Shown: one piece after another, positions 26,682-35,320 of the stretch
Position numbering within the stretch: position 1 is the stretch's first letter
Layout: every line of letters begins with the position of its first letter
NCBI RefSeq assembly: GCF_020193575.1
Contig: NZ_JADYVD010000015.1
Coordinates: 79,783 to 143,782 of the forward strand
Source of the DNA: Ensifer sp. IC4062
Lineage (GTDB): Bacteria > Pseudomonadota > Alphaproteobacteria > Rhizobiales > Rhizobiaceae
Reading direction: 5' to 3'
Length of the DNA: 64,000 nucleotides
Notes under the pieces: generated by a model
Database searches by the model: none
Seen by the model: the letters and a program-made list of their open reading frames with translations, nothing else
What the model was told of the DNA's origin: nothing
Translations under genes and position numbers: made by a program

Positions 26682-27043
26682 GGAGCCGCCCTCGAAAAAC
26701 AAAGCCGCCCGAATCAAATGGGTCGAAGATCCCGAAAGGCGAGCGTGCCATTCCAAATGACTGCCATGCCCTCGAGAGAGAGAACGGCGTCTTCCTTGCT
26801 ACGGCGCCCCCTGCACTCCTCCTCGCAAGGTCACTGTAACGCTTTGAATTGCTGCGTGATTTTATCCTCGGATCGATTCCGACCTTGGAAGTCATGCAGT
26901 AGCGCAAAGCTCCCGCGAGGTCCACTGGGCAGAGGGTGCGAATGAAGAACCGGCGAAAGTTTTGCGCAAGCTGTTGCAAACGCATATGAAGCCGTAGATC
27001 AAGGAGCCGAAACGGCAGATGCCTGCCGAGACAAGGGGCCAGC
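26682..27043. other. intergenic region mgtE to deformylase-like gene
   Basis: About 360 bases between divergent genes, with a partial RIME-like repeat at 26799-26905. No further gene, leader or clear promoter could be supported. Confidence 0.4.
26799..26905 (+). repeat. RIME1-like intergenic repeat, degenerate
   Basis: CTACGGCGCC, CGCAAGGTCACTGTAACGCTTTGAATTGCTGCGTG, split by changes, and a diverged second palindrome ending GTCATGCAGTAG. It keeps the element's order but with many substitutions. Confidence 0.6.
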
Positions 27044-27547
27044 ATGGCTATTCTCCCCATAGTACGCTTTCCGCACCCGGCGCTCACCACCGCGGCCGAA
27101 ACGATCGACCATTTCGACGACGATCTTGGGCAATTCGCTACCGACCTTCTTGAGACGATGTACGCCGCCCCGGGGATCGGCATTACCGCAAACCATGTTG
27201 GGGTACTGCGACGGCTAACAGCGATTGAACTGGATCGGTCAAGCGGTCCGCGGTTTTTCGCCAATCCGGAAATTATCTGGCAATCCGATGACCTGATGCG
27301 GCATGCGGAAGGCAGCGTCTCGATGCCGGGTATTTCAGAGGAAGTCGAGCGGCCGTGCGCGGTGCGCGTGCGGTATCAATCGCTATCCGGCGAGACGCTG
27401 GAAGAACATGCGGAGGGACTGATGGCGATCTGTCTGCAGCATGAGATCGACCAGCTTTCCGGTATTTTCTGGACACAACGCCTTTCCCGGCTAAAACGCG
27501 AACGCGCCGTCAAACGTTTCGAGAAATGGACCAGAGGCGAGCGATGA
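27044..27547 (+). CDS. peptide deformylase-like protein lacking metal ligands
   Basis: A 167-residue protein with clear peptide deformylase fold. All three active-site motifs are present but changed. GIGITANHVGV (43-53) has His51 where the catalytic Gln of GxGLAAxQ stands. EGSVSMPG has Ser91 in place of the metal-ligand Cys. QHEIDQLSG keeps H133 and E134 but replaces the second metal His by Gln137. Two of three metal ligands are thus lost, so normal deformylase activity is unlikely. It is a lone gene. Confidence 0.85.
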   Translation: MAILPIVRFPHPALTTAAETIDHFDDDLGQFATDLLETMYAAPGIGITANHVGVLRRLTAIELDRSSGPRFFANPEIIWQSDDLMRHAEGSVSMPGISEEVERPCAVRVRYQSLSGETLEEHAEGLMAICLQHEIDQLSGIFWTQRLSRLKRERAVKRFEKWTRGER

Positions 27548-27632
27548 ACGCGGTCCAACCAGCTGAATGGTGCTTCAGATGGGATCACCGCAATTATGAT
27601 TCATCAAAATACGATTCATCAAGGGACACAAA

Positions 27633-27893
27633 ATGAAAGCCTTGCGCCTAATACCCGTCTTTGCGTTTGTCCTGGCCGGATGCACCACCGCTTCACCTGA
27701 TCTGGAGCCCCTCCCCGGGAGCTTCACCTACGGCGAGAATGCGGCGGAGCGCAGAACACAAGCAGCGCCCGGGACAATGATACAGCACCGGTTCCTGCAT
27801 CAGGGGAGCATGGTTTTCGAAACATACGAGGTCCAGCCGGATCATTCCTACAAGCTCGTTCGCCGCAGGGTTCAGGACGGCTGGGCGCCCTGA
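27633..27893 (+). CDS. small lipoprotein
   Basis: An 86-residue lipoprotein precursor: a positively charged start, hydrophobic stretch and lipobox LAGC (Cys17), then a mature part of about 70 residues. The mature domain (MIQHRFLHQGSMVFETYEVQPDHSYKLVRRR) looks like one small beta domain. The family and function are unknown. A reversed RIME copy follows. Confidence 0.75.
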   Translation: MKALRLIPVFAFVLAGCTTASPDLEPLPGSFTYGENAAERRTQAAPGTMIQHRFLHQGSMVFETYEVQPDHSYKLVRRRVQDGWAP

Positions 27894-27904
27894 CGCCCGC
27901 CGTT

Positions 27905-28010
27905 CTGTTGCATGTTACCCTAAATCGTACCCGGTTCATGGATAAAAACATGCAGCAATTCAATGTGCTATAGCGTCCTTTACGCGTCTGAAAGGACGCG
28001 CGGCGCTGTG
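27905..28010 (-). repeat. RIME1-like intergenic repeat, reversed orientation
   Basis: Reads as the complement of the others: ACATGCAGCAATTCAA, GTCCTTTACGCGTCTG and GGACGCGCGGCGCTGTG. Full length, with both palindromes. Confidence 0.75.
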
Positions 28011-28041
28011 CGACGAACCTGCCACGACGTCTTTGCGGTCC

Positions 28042-28066
28042 GGAACATTGTGATCGCCGCCTCGTT
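28042..28066 (+). promoter_or_regulatory. EcfG/RpoE2-like promoter
   Basis: GGAAC at 28042-28046 and CGTT at 28063-28066 are separated by 16 bases, an exact match to the alphaproteobacterial general-stress sigma consensus (GGAAC-N16/17-CGTT). It lies 33 bases before the ATG of the next gene, a sensible 5' leader length. Confidence 0.6.
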
Positions 28067-28098
28067 CTCCATTGGTAGAGATCAATGGAGATTATCTG

Positions 28099-28476
28099 AT
28101 GGCCAAGCATCTCGATGAACGCGGCGATCCGGTCTCGAAAACGCACGGGGCGGGTAGAGAAGAATTCTCGGGCCAGGAGACTAGGCAGGGCGGCCTCGGT
28201 CTCCGCGTTCTGGCAGTGCTCACAGGCGGGCTCTTTCTCGTCCTGCTTGCCTGGGGCGCCGTCGAACTTTGGGGCGAAAGCAACGACAGCGATCGGGCAA
28301 CGCAAACTGAACAGACTCAGCCTGCTCCATCGCCCGAACAGACCGGCAGCGTCGGCAGCCGGACACTCGCACCCGCCGATGGCCAACAGGCCGCCCCGAC
28401 TGACAGGGATCCTACCGCTCAGTCGGGAACCGGCGGACCGTCGCAGCAAACCTCGCCTGATGGCACGGAGAAATAA
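28099..28476 (+). CDS. small membrane protein with Gln/Pro/Ser-rich tail
   Basis: 125 residues from the ATG at 28099, with GGAG 8 bases upstream. A cytoplasmic N-terminus (about 1-35) is followed by one transmembrane helix (about 39-58, LAVLTGGLFLVLLAWGAVELW) and a disordered, Gln/Thr/Ser/Pro-rich periplasmic tail. I do not recognise a family. The stress-type promoter just upstream suggests a general-stress gene. Confidence 0.7.
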   Translation: MAKHLDERGDPVSKTHGAGREEFSGQETRQGGLGLRVLAVLTGGLFLVLLAWGAVELWGESNDSDRATQTEQTQPAPSPEQTGSVGSRTLAPADGQQAAPTDRDPTAQSGTGGPSQQTSPDGTEK

Positions 28477-28538
28477 CGGGCCATCCGGCCCGATGACGCT
28501 AGCCCTTCCGCAATTTCACGTGCCAATAGCACGATCGT

Positions 28539-30086
28539 CTATTCGGAAGTCGGCGCCGTCGAGCACTCATAGAGCACGTCATCGGTTTCCGCATCGACGC
28601 CGGCGAGGCTGACGTCGTACCCCCAAAGATGACGCACGTGACGAAGCGTGGCGTCGCGGCTCGCTTCGTCCAGGAGGATGCCGTTCTTCACGTTGTGCTG
28701 GAGCCGAAGGTGGCGATCGCCCAGAAGATCGACGTCCACGACCTGGATGTCCGACTGGTTCGCCGCGACGTCATAACTGCGTGCAAGCGCAGTGCGTATG
28801 GCTTCGTAGCCGCGCTCATTGTGGATCGAGGCAACCTCGCAGTAGTTGTCGCCGGCGTCGTCGGTCAGCAGGAATAGCCTGAATTTGCGGATCAAGGCAG
28901 GGCTCAAATATTGCAGGATGAAGGATTCGTCCCGGTGGTTCGCCCAGGCGTCGATCAGCGTCTCCCGCCATTTGCCGCTGCCGGCGATCTCAGGAAACCA
29001 ATCACGATCTTCCGATGTCGGATCTGTGCAGACGCGCTGAATATCCTGCATCATTGCAAACCCCAGCGCGTAGGGATTGATGCCCGGAAAGCGCGGGTCG
29101 TCGAAGGACGGTTGAAAGACCACGTTGGAGTGGCTGTGGAGCACCTCAAGCATGGAGCCTTCGCTGATCCTGCCCTGATCGAAAAGCCTGTTCATGATCG
29201 TGTAGTGCACGAAGGTCGCACATCCCTCGTTCATCACCTTCGTCTGCCGCTGCGGATAGAAGTACTGGGCGATGACGCGCACGATACGCAGGAGCTCGCG
29301 CTGCCAGGGCTCCAGGATCAGACTGGTTTTTTCCAGGAAGTAGAGCAGATTTTCTTCTGGCAGGTTCAGCGCTTTCTTCCGCTCGGAGGCATCACGCTCG
29401 GCATCCTTGTTGCTTTCGCCGTCCGGTGAGGGCGGAAGCGTTCTCCAGAGATCGCTGTAGGTCTGCTCTTCGTACTCGAGCCGCTCGCGGGCGCGCTCCC
29501 GCTCCTTCTCGGACGAAAGCCTTGGTGGACGACGATATCGGAAAACGCCTTGATCCATGAGAGCGTGGGCGGAATCGAGAATGACCTCGACTTCCGACGT
29601 TCCGTAGCGCTCCTCGCATTTGCTGATATACTTCTTAGCAAACTCCATATAGCTCAAGATGGCGCTGGCGTCGGTCCACTGCTGGAACAGATAATTGTTC
29701 TTGAAAAAGTGGTTGTGGCCAAAGGACGCGTGCGCTGTCACCAGGGCCTGCATGGCCATAGTGTTCTCCTCCATCAGATAGGTGATGCAGGGGTTGGAGT
29801 TGATAACCAGTTCATAGGCAAGACCTCGGCGGCCCTTGCGATAGAGGTGTTCTTCAAAAACGAAGCGCTTGCCGAAGGACCAGTGCTGGTACATCAGCGG
29901 CATCCCTACCGAAGAATAGGCGTCGAGCATCTGCTCGGAGGAGATTATCTCGAGTTGGTTCGGATAGACGTCAAGCTGCAGTTCATCCAGTGCAATCGTT
30001 TCGATCGCATCATAGGTGCGCGACAGCGTCTCGAAGTTCCAATCGGAATCGTGAAACAGAAGATTTGAGGCTGCGCCCTTGGGCAT
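28539..30086 (-). CDS. SpoVR family protein
   Basis: A 515-residue SpoVR/YcgB-family protein. Recognisable segments include SDWNFETLSRTYDAIETIALDELQLDVYPNQLE, MPLMYQHWSFGKRF and NPYALGFAMMQDIQRVC. The biochemical role is unknown; Bacillus SpoVR is needed for spore cortex, but this organism does not sporulate. It is the third gene of a prkA-yeaH-spoVR operon, two bases after the DUF444 gene. The three are found together in many bacteria and are induced by starvation or stress. Confidence 0.95.
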   Translation of the reverse strand: MPKGAASNLLFHDSDWNFETLSRTYDAIETIALDELQLDVYPNQLEIISSEQMLDAYSSVGMPLMYQHWSFGKRFVFEEHLYRKGRRGLAYELVINSNPCITYLMEENTMAMQALVTAHASFGHNHFFKNNYLFQQWTDASAILSYMEFAKKYISKCEERYGTSEVEVILDSAHALMDQGVFRYRRPPRLSSEKERERARERLEYEEQTYSDLWRTLPPSPDGESNKDAERDASERKKALNLPEENLLYFLEKTSLILEPWQRELLRIVRVIAQYFYPQRQTKVMNEGCATFVHYTIMNRLFDQGRISEGSMLEVLHSHSNVVFQPSFDDPRFPGINPYALGFAMMQDIQRVCTDPTSEDRDWFPEIAGSGKWRETLIDAWANHRDESFILQYLSPALIRKFRLFLLTDDAGDNYCEVASIHNERGYEAIRTALARSYDVAANQSDIQVVDVDLLGDRHLRLQHNVKNGILLDEASRDATLRHVRHLWGYDVSLAGVDAETDDVLYECSTAPTSE

Positions 30087-30088
30087 TC

Positions 30089-31420
30089 CTATCGCCTTTC
30101 AGTGCGCAGTTGCACGGTTGCCTGCCTTGCGAAAAGCTTCCGGAAAACCGGATAGATATCCGACGGTCGCGCGATCCGGGTCATCTGGAAATTCGACCAT
30201 TCGCTGTCGACCGTGCGATAGGCACGCCAGAGAGATGTGCCGTTGTCGGTCGTACCGAAAATCTCCGTCTCGCGCTCATCTATGATTTCAACATAGGCAT
30301 AATATTGGCAAAGGCGCATCACCTGCCGGTGGAGAAGCGAAACGCAAAGGTCCGAATCTCCGGCGCTGTTCTCCCCGTCGGAGGCCTGAGCAGCGTAAAT
30401 GTTCCATTCACGCGCGGGATAGCGCTCCTCAATGATGCGGAGCATCTCCTCGATAGCCGTGGAAACAACCGTGCCGCCGCTCTGCTTGCTGTAGAAAAAG
30501 GTGTTTTCGTCGACCTCGCCTGCCTCATCCGTGTGGCGGATGAAGACGATGTCTATTCGCTTGTAGCGCCGCTTGAGGAAGAGATGCAGCAGGACGAAGA
30601 AGCGCTTGGCCAGATCCTTCTCCCGCTCGCCCATCGAGGCAGAGACATCCATGAGGCAAAACATCACCGCGCTGGCATTCGGCAGCGGCTGGGGCTCGAA
30701 GCGATTGAAGCGGATGTCGACCGGGTCGACATAGGCAATGCGGCGGCGGCGGCGCTCCAGCTTGTCCAGTTCCTCGCGCAACGCCTCGATGTGTTTCTGG
30801 TGGGCGCCGCCGGTATTCGATTCCGCCTCCAGTTTGGCAATTTCGTCCGCGATCGCAGCCACGTCCGCGCGGCTGGGCCGCCGCAGCGCGATGCGGCGGC
30901 CATAGCTGTTGCGCATCGTGCGCCCCACATTGATGTTCGTGGGCGATCCCGATGCCGCAAAGCCGGCCCGACGTCGCTTGAACGCGACCGACTCCTTGAG
31001 ATTGAGCTTCACCATGTCGGGGAGTTCAAGATCCTCGAAGAAGAGATCGAGAACTTCGTCGCGCGACAGCACGAACTGGAAGTCGTCTTCGCTCTCACCA
31101 GTTCCTGCGCCCTTGCCTGAGGCGCCGCCACGCGCGCTGGGTTTCGGGAGGCGATCGCCCGGCGAGAATTCATGATTGCCGGGCAGGACATACTGTCTCT
31201 CGCCAGTGGTCGGGGATGGCTGGAAGGATGGCTCACCGACGCCACGCTCGGGCATGGGCACACGGTGCTCCGCATCCACGTCTGCGATCTTGCCTGCTTT
31301 GATCTGCTCCTTGATCGTCCGTTTCAGCTCTTCCCGCGCCCGTTTCAGAAAACGCCGCCGGTTGCCGAGGCTCTTGTCCTTCGGATTAAGGCGGCGGTCG
31401 ATGAAATTCGGCATTGGCAA
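30089..31420 (-). CDS. yeaH: YeaH/YhbH family (DUF444) protein with von Willebrand A domain
   Basis: A 443-residue DUF444 protein. The N-terminal start MPNFIDRRLNPKDKSLGNRRRFLKRAREEL and the central basic region are family-typical. A vWA-type domain with the metal motif DVSAS (in VMFCLMDVSASMG) occupies about 240-420. The partner of PrkA/YeaG kinase in stress operons, its activity is unproven. It is 19 bases downstream of prkA and 2 bases upstream of spoVR. Confidence 0.95.
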   Translation of the reverse strand: MPMPNFIDRRLNPKDKSLGNRRRFLKRAREELKRTIKEQIKAGKIADVDAEHRVPMPERGVGEPSFQPSPTTGERQYVLPGNHEFSPGDRLPKPSARGGASGKGAGTGESEDDFQFVLSRDEVLDLFFEDLELPDMVKLNLKESVAFKRRRAGFAASGSPTNINVGRTMRNSYGRRIALRRPSRADVAAIADEIAKLEAESNTGGAHQKHIEALREELDKLERRRRRIAYVDPVDIRFNRFEPQPLPNASAVMFCLMDVSASMGEREKDLAKRFFVLLHLFLKRRYKRIDIVFIRHTDEAGEVDENTFFYSKQSGGTVVSTAIEEMLRIIEERYPAREWNIYAAQASDGENSAGDSDLCVSLLHRQVMRLCQYYAYVEIIDERETEIFGTTDNGTSLWRAYRTVDSEWSNFQMTRIARPSDIYPVFRKLFARQATVQLRTERR

Positions 31421-31439
31421 ACCCCCAACGTACGCATCA

Positions 31440-33389
31440 TTAGCCCGCCTTGTTCACTCGCATGTACCAATCGACGAGCCGCCGAACCTGGCGTTCGGTG
31501 TATCCGCGCTCAATCATGCGCTGGACGAACTCGGCATGCTGCTTCTCGGTGGCGCTGTCTTTCTTGGAGCCGAAACTAATGACAGGCAACAGATCCTCGA
31601 CCTGACCGAACATACGCTTTTCGATGACTTCGCGCAGCTTTTCATAGCTCGTCCAGGAGGGATTGCGGCCGCTGTTCTTGGCGCGGGCACGCAACGTGAA
31701 CTTCACGACCTCGTTGCGGAAGTCCTTCGGGTTGGCGATGCCTGCCGGCTTTTCGATCTGCGACAGTTCGCTGTCGAGTACTTTCCTGTTGAGTATCTGT
31801 CCGGTGTCGGGATCCTTGAAGTCCTGGTCCTCAAGCCATGCATCGGCGTAGGCGATATACCGGTCGAACAGGTTCTGACCGTATTCGCTATAGGATTCCA
31901 GATAGGCTTTCTGGATCTCATGGCCGATGAATTCGGCATAGCGCGTGGCCAGTTCCGACTTGATGAAGTCGAGATAGCCTGCCTCGATTTCCTTTGGAAA
32001 CTGTTCGCGTTTGATCGCCTGTTCCATGATGTACATCAGATGCACGGGATCGGCGGCGACCTCCTTGGTGTCATAGTTGAAGGTCTCCGACAGTACCTTG
32101 AAAGCAAAGCGGGTGCTGACGCCCGTCATGCCCTCGTCGACGCCGGCGGCGTCACGATATTCCTGTACCGACTTTGCCTTCGGATCGGTGTCTTTCAGGT
32201 TCTCGCCGTCATAGACCCGCATCTTCGTGTAAAGCGGTGAGTTCTCATGCGGAGCAAGGCGGGTCGACACCGTGAACCGGCTCAAGCACTCCAGAACTTC
32301 CGGCGCGCAAGGATTGTCGACCAGCTCACTTTCGCGAAGGAGCTTCTCGTAGATCAGCTTCTCTTCGGTGACACGCAGGCAATAGGGCACCTTGACCACC
32401 AGAATGCGGTCGAGGAACGCCTCATTGTTCTTGTTGTTCTTGAACTGAAGCCACTCGGATTCGTTGGAATGCGCGAGAACGGTCCCCTGGTACGGAAACG
32501 CGCCAAAATTCTCGGTGCCGTTGTAATTGCCCTCCTGGGTCGCCGTCAGGAGCGGGTGGAGGACCTTGATCGGTGCCTTGAACATCTCAACGAATTCAAG
32601 CAGCCCCTGGGTGGTGCGGTTCAGTCCGCCGCTGTAGGAATAGGCGTCCGGATCGGCCTGGCTGTAGTTTTCGAGCTGGCGGATATCGACCTTGCCGACG
32701 AGCGACGAGACGTCCTGATTGTTTTCGTCACCGGGCTCGGTCTTGGCGATGCCGATCTGGCGCAAGCGGGACGGGGTCAGCTTGACGACGCTGAACTTCG
32801 AAATGTCGCCGCCAACTTCGTCCAGCCGCTTGGCTGCCCAAGGCGAGATTAGGCCGGTCAGCCGCCGTCTGGCTATTCCATACTTGTCCTCAAGAAGATC
32901 GGCCATGCGTTCCGGATGGAACAGACCGAGCGGGGACTCGAAGACAGGGCTGATCTTTCCGTTGACCATCAACGTGTAGATGGGGCGCGCTTCCATCAGC
33001 TTCTTGAGTCGCTCCGCCAACGAAGATTTGCCGCCACCGACCGGCCCGAGGAGGTAGAGAATTTGCTTACGCTCTTCCAGGCCCTGCGCGGCATAGCGGA
33101 AGTAGCCGACAATTCGCTCGATCGTATCCTCCATGCCATAGAAGTCTGAGAATGACGGATAGATCTTGATGGTGCGATTGGCGAAGATTCGCCCGAGACG
33201 CTCGTCCGCGCTCGTATCGACGAGGGTCGGCTCTCCGATAGCTTCCACCATGCGCTCCTGCGCGGTGGCATACATACTCTTATCGTCGCGGCAGGCGAGA
33301 AGATACTCTTGAAGACTTATCTCTTCTTGCGCTGCGCTCGTATAGATCTCTGAAAAGAGATCGAAGACGTCAGATTCACTCCTTGTCAT
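31440..33389 (-). CDS. prkA: PrkA family serine protein kinase
   Basis: 649 residues from the second of two adjacent ATGs (33389), chosen for its better 6-base spacing from GGAG; 33392 is the alternative. The AAA-like N-terminal domain has the P-loop GPVGGGKS (115-122), and the C-terminal half contains the PrkA domain (SQIEKPAGIANPKDFRNEVVKF). PrkA/YeaG proteins act in nutrient-stress and sporulation responses as ATP-dependent kinases or AAA+ enzymes. It heads the prkA-yeaH-spoVR operon and has an EcfG/RpoE2-like promoter about 70 bases upstream. Confidence 0.95.
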   Translation of the reverse strand: MTRSESDVFDLFSEIYTSAAQEEISLQEYLLACRDDKSMYATAQERMVEAIGEPTLVDTSADERLGRIFANRTIKIYPSFSDFYGMEDTIERIVGYFRYAAQGLEERKQILYLLGPVGGGKSSLAERLKKLMEARPIYTLMVNGKISPVFESPLGLFHPERMADLLEDKYGIARRRLTGLISPWAAKRLDEVGGDISKFSVVKLTPSRLRQIGIAKTEPGDENNQDVSSLVGKVDIRQLENYSQADPDAYSYSGGLNRTTQGLLEFVEMFKAPIKVLHPLLTATQEGNYNGTENFGAFPYQGTVLAHSNESEWLQFKNNKNNEAFLDRILVVKVPYCLRVTEEKLIYEKLLRESELVDNPCAPEVLECLSRFTVSTRLAPHENSPLYTKMRVYDGENLKDTDPKAKSVQEYRDAAGVDEGMTGVSTRFAFKVLSETFNYDTKEVAADPVHLMYIMEQAIKREQFPKEIEAGYLDFIKSELATRYAEFIGHEIQKAYLESYSEYGQNLFDRYIAYADAWLEDQDFKDPDTGQILNRKVLDSELSQIEKPAGIANPKDFRNEVVKFTLRARAKNSGRNPSWTSYEKLREVIEKRMFGQVEDLLPVISFGSKKDSATEKQHAEFVQRMIERGYTERQVRRLVDWYMRVNKAG

Positions 33390-33457
33390 CATGCTCTCCC
33401 GCGGGAGGCCGGTCAACCGAGACGGGTTCGCTGCCTGTTGGCTCCCTGCTTACAGTG

Positions 33458-33482
33458 AACTGTTTCCTGCCTCCAAAGTTCC
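33458..33482 (-). promoter_or_regulatory. EcfG/RpoE2-like promoter of prkA
   Basis: On the minus strand GGAAC (33482-33478) and AGTT (ending 33458) are 16 bases apart, matching the general-stress sigma consensus except for the first base of the -10. The leader to the start codon is about 60 bases. This fits the stress role of the operon. Confidence 0.5.
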
Positions 33483-33551
33483 TTCAACAAGTTGCGGTTT
33501 AGCCGGCGGATGCCGAAGCAGTGGCCAACGGTGAGCACCCACCTTTTTCGG

Positions 33552-33658
33552 TACGGCGCTCGGCGCTTTCCAAATGGCGCAACGAGCACCGTAATGCGTT
33601 GAATTGCTACAGGTCTTATCCGTAAAGTCGAATCGGATATAAGAAATCATGCAGCAGG
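33552..33658 (+). repeat. RIME1-like intergenic repeat, degenerate
   Basis: The first palindrome is heavily altered (ACGGCGCTCGGCGCTTTCC), but GCGTTGAATTGCTACAGG and the second palindrome around TTATCCGTAAAG and CGGATATAAG are clear, ending CATGCAGCAGG. Confidence 0.6.
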
Positions 33659-34076
33659 TTCGCCGCTCTGTCACCCCATCATATTGACCGCTTTTCACAA
33701 TTCCGCGATAACCTGCGGAATCGCGTGCAGTCCCTGTTCTCTTTTTCCGATTTTCGACGAACGGCTGTTTCCTCCGCGGCAGGGGTCTCACAAACCGGTG
33801 CGCGGACGAAACACAACTCGCCTTAGTCTCCGTGGCCCGAATTCTGGCCGGGCGGAAAAGCTGCAGAGACCCCATGGCCAGATCTGGCACAGCGCGGCGG
33901 CGGCCCCACTCGCTTGGTCGTAGACTTGCGTCGGCGACGCCGCTTGATGGCTCTCCTTAGCAACACAATATGGCATTTTGGTCGCGGGTGCTACCGAAGG
34001 CGCTCGTTCTGAGCTTCCGGCGTCGAAGTACGAGAAGTCCTGCACACGCAAGGCGGGGGGTATCGGAATAACGGCA

Positions 34077-34182
34077 CTACAGCGCCGCGCGCCTAATCAG
34101 ACGCGCAAAGATCGCTGTAGAACTTTGAGTTTCTGCATGCCTTGGTGCTTAAATTACCGATTTAACGAACCATGCAGCAGCG
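34077..34182 (+). repeat. RIME1-like intergenic repeat, full length
   Basis: CTACAGCGCCGCGCGCCT and AGACGCGCAAAGATCGCTGTAG form the first palindrome, split by TAATC. ACTTTGAGTTTCTGCATG precedes a second palindrome (GCTTAAAT, GATTTAACGAAC) that ends CATGCAGCAG. Confidence 0.8.
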
Positions 34183-34204
34183 CATGCAATTCGACGCCTG
34201 AAAA

Positions 34205-34245
34205 TAAAAAACCCCGTATGACCGGACGGTTACGGGGGCTTTTTA
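34205..34245 (-). terminator. terminator of tRNA-Leu
   Basis: On the minus strand AAAGCCCCCGTA and TACGGGGTTTTTT make a stem with a run of six T directly after it, about 10-45 bases beyond the tRNA 3' end. The plus strand is also followed by CTTTTTAAT, so it could work in both directions. Confidence 0.85.
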
Positions 34246-34253
34246 ATTTAATT

Positions 34254-34338
34254 TGGTGCGGTCGAGAAGACTCGAACTTCCACGGGTTGCCCCACAGCGA
34301 CCTCAACGCTGCGCGTCTACCAATTCCGCCACGACCGC
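34254..34338 (-). tRNA. tRNA-Leu, anticodon GAG
   Basis: An 85-base class II tRNA with the CCA end encoded (34256-34254). The acceptor arms GCGGTCG and CGACCGC pair fully. The anticodon stem CAGCG/CGCTG closes the loop TTGAGGT, giving anticodon GAG (leucine, CTC/CTT codons). The long variable arm TGGGGCAACCCG and the T arm with GTTCGAGTC are typical of tRNA-Leu. lipB is divergent with about 190 bases between. Confidence 0.97.
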
Positions 34339-34530
34339 ATCGTGGTAGGTGCCGATTGCGTCGGCGGGGCTGCATGTAGCAAAAGCATTTGGGGTGCACA
34401 AGGGCAAGACGACAGAAATTTGACGGGAAAGGAAACTATTTCAACAGCACCCTCGCGAAGCGCTGGAAATGCTGGACTCTTGGCGCGCGCCATCCCATGT
34501 ACGGAGGCGGAAAAGCAGGAATACGGCCTC

Positions 34531-35277
34531 ATGCAGCGCGACAATCTCGACCAAACCATGTTTGCACCGCCAGGGTCGCCTGCGGTGCGCTGGCGCATTG
34601 CCCCTTCCCTCGTCGACTATCCACAGGCGGTCGAAACCATGGAACGGGAAGCCGCGGCAATTGCCGCCGGGACCGCGGACGAACTGGTTTGGCTGGTCGA
34701 GCACCCTCCTCTCTATACGGCGGGCACAAGCGCCGAGGCCGCGGATCTGGTGATGCCTGGCCGGTTCCCGGTCTTTGCGACCGGCCGGGGCGGCGAATAT
34801 ACCTATCACGGTCCGGGTCAGCGGGTAGTCTATGTCATGCTTGACCTAAAGCGCCGCCGCCAGGATGTGCGCGCCTTTGTCGCAGCACTCGAGGCAGTGA
34901 TTATCACCACGCTCGATTCGATGAACATCAAAGGCGAACGCCGTGAAGACCGGGTGGGCGTGTGGGTGCGGCGTCCGGAAAAGCCGCCACTGCCTGACGG
35001 ATCGGCGGCCGAGGACAAGGTCGCCGCGATCGGGATTCGGCTCCGCAAATGGGTGAGCTTTCATGGCTTCGCGCTCAATGTCGATCCGGACCTCGATCAC
35101 TTCGGCGGTATCGTGCCCTGCGGTATCCGCGGCTACGGTGTCACCAGCCTGGTCGATCTTGGCCTGCCGGTCATGATGCCCGACGTCGACATCCGACTGA
35201 GAGAGGCATTCGAATCAGTTTTTGGGCCGACACGCGTCGAAAGCGACTGTCTCCAACGATTGGCTCCGTCGGCCTGA
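34531..35277 (+). CDS. lipB: lipoyl(octanoyl) transferase
   Basis: 248 residues from the ATG at 34531; longer frames back to 34342 run into the tRNA promoter region and lack family similarity. LipB moves octanoate from acyl-carrier protein to lipoyl domains of 2-oxoacid dehydrogenases. The signature [21 protein letters not shown] (87-106) and the catalytic pair K163 (KVAAIGIR) and C197 (GIVPCGI) are present. It is a single gene convergent with the DMT transporter. Confidence 0.95.
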   Translation: MQRDNLDQTMFAPPGSPAVRWRIAPSLVDYPQAVETMEREAAAIAAGTADELVWLVEHPPLYTAGTSAEAADLVMPGRFPVFATGRGGEYTYHGPGQRVVYVMLDLKRRRQDVRAFVAALEAVIITTLDSMNIKGERREDRVGVWVRRPEKPPLPDGSAAEDKVAAIGIRLRKWVSFHGFALNVDPDLDHFGGIVPCGIRGYGVTSLVDLGLPVMMPDVDIRLREAFESVFGPTRVESDCLQRLAPSA

Positions 35278-35320
35278 ATCTGACTACCGGCGAATGGTTC
35301 GGTAATGATGGCCGGCGAAC

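Larger units (their letters stand above)
33390..34253. other. long intergenic region prkA to tRNA-Leu
   Basis: About 860 bases, carrying the prkA promoter, two RIME-like repeats (33552-33658 and 34077-34182) and the tRNA-Leu terminator. The middle part (33660-34076) has a perfect 7-bp hairpin from ATTCCGC and GCGGAAT, but no convincing gene. Open frames crossing it look random. Confidence 0.4.

Noticed and set aside
26682..26900. M-box magnesium riboswitch before mgtE
   Set aside because: No extended conserved leader was seen; the space holds a repeat element instead.
33450..33890. Minus-strand frame of 146 codons in the prkA-tRNA gap
   Set aside because: It overlaps a repeat copy and the prkA promoter, with random-looking composition and no ribosome site.
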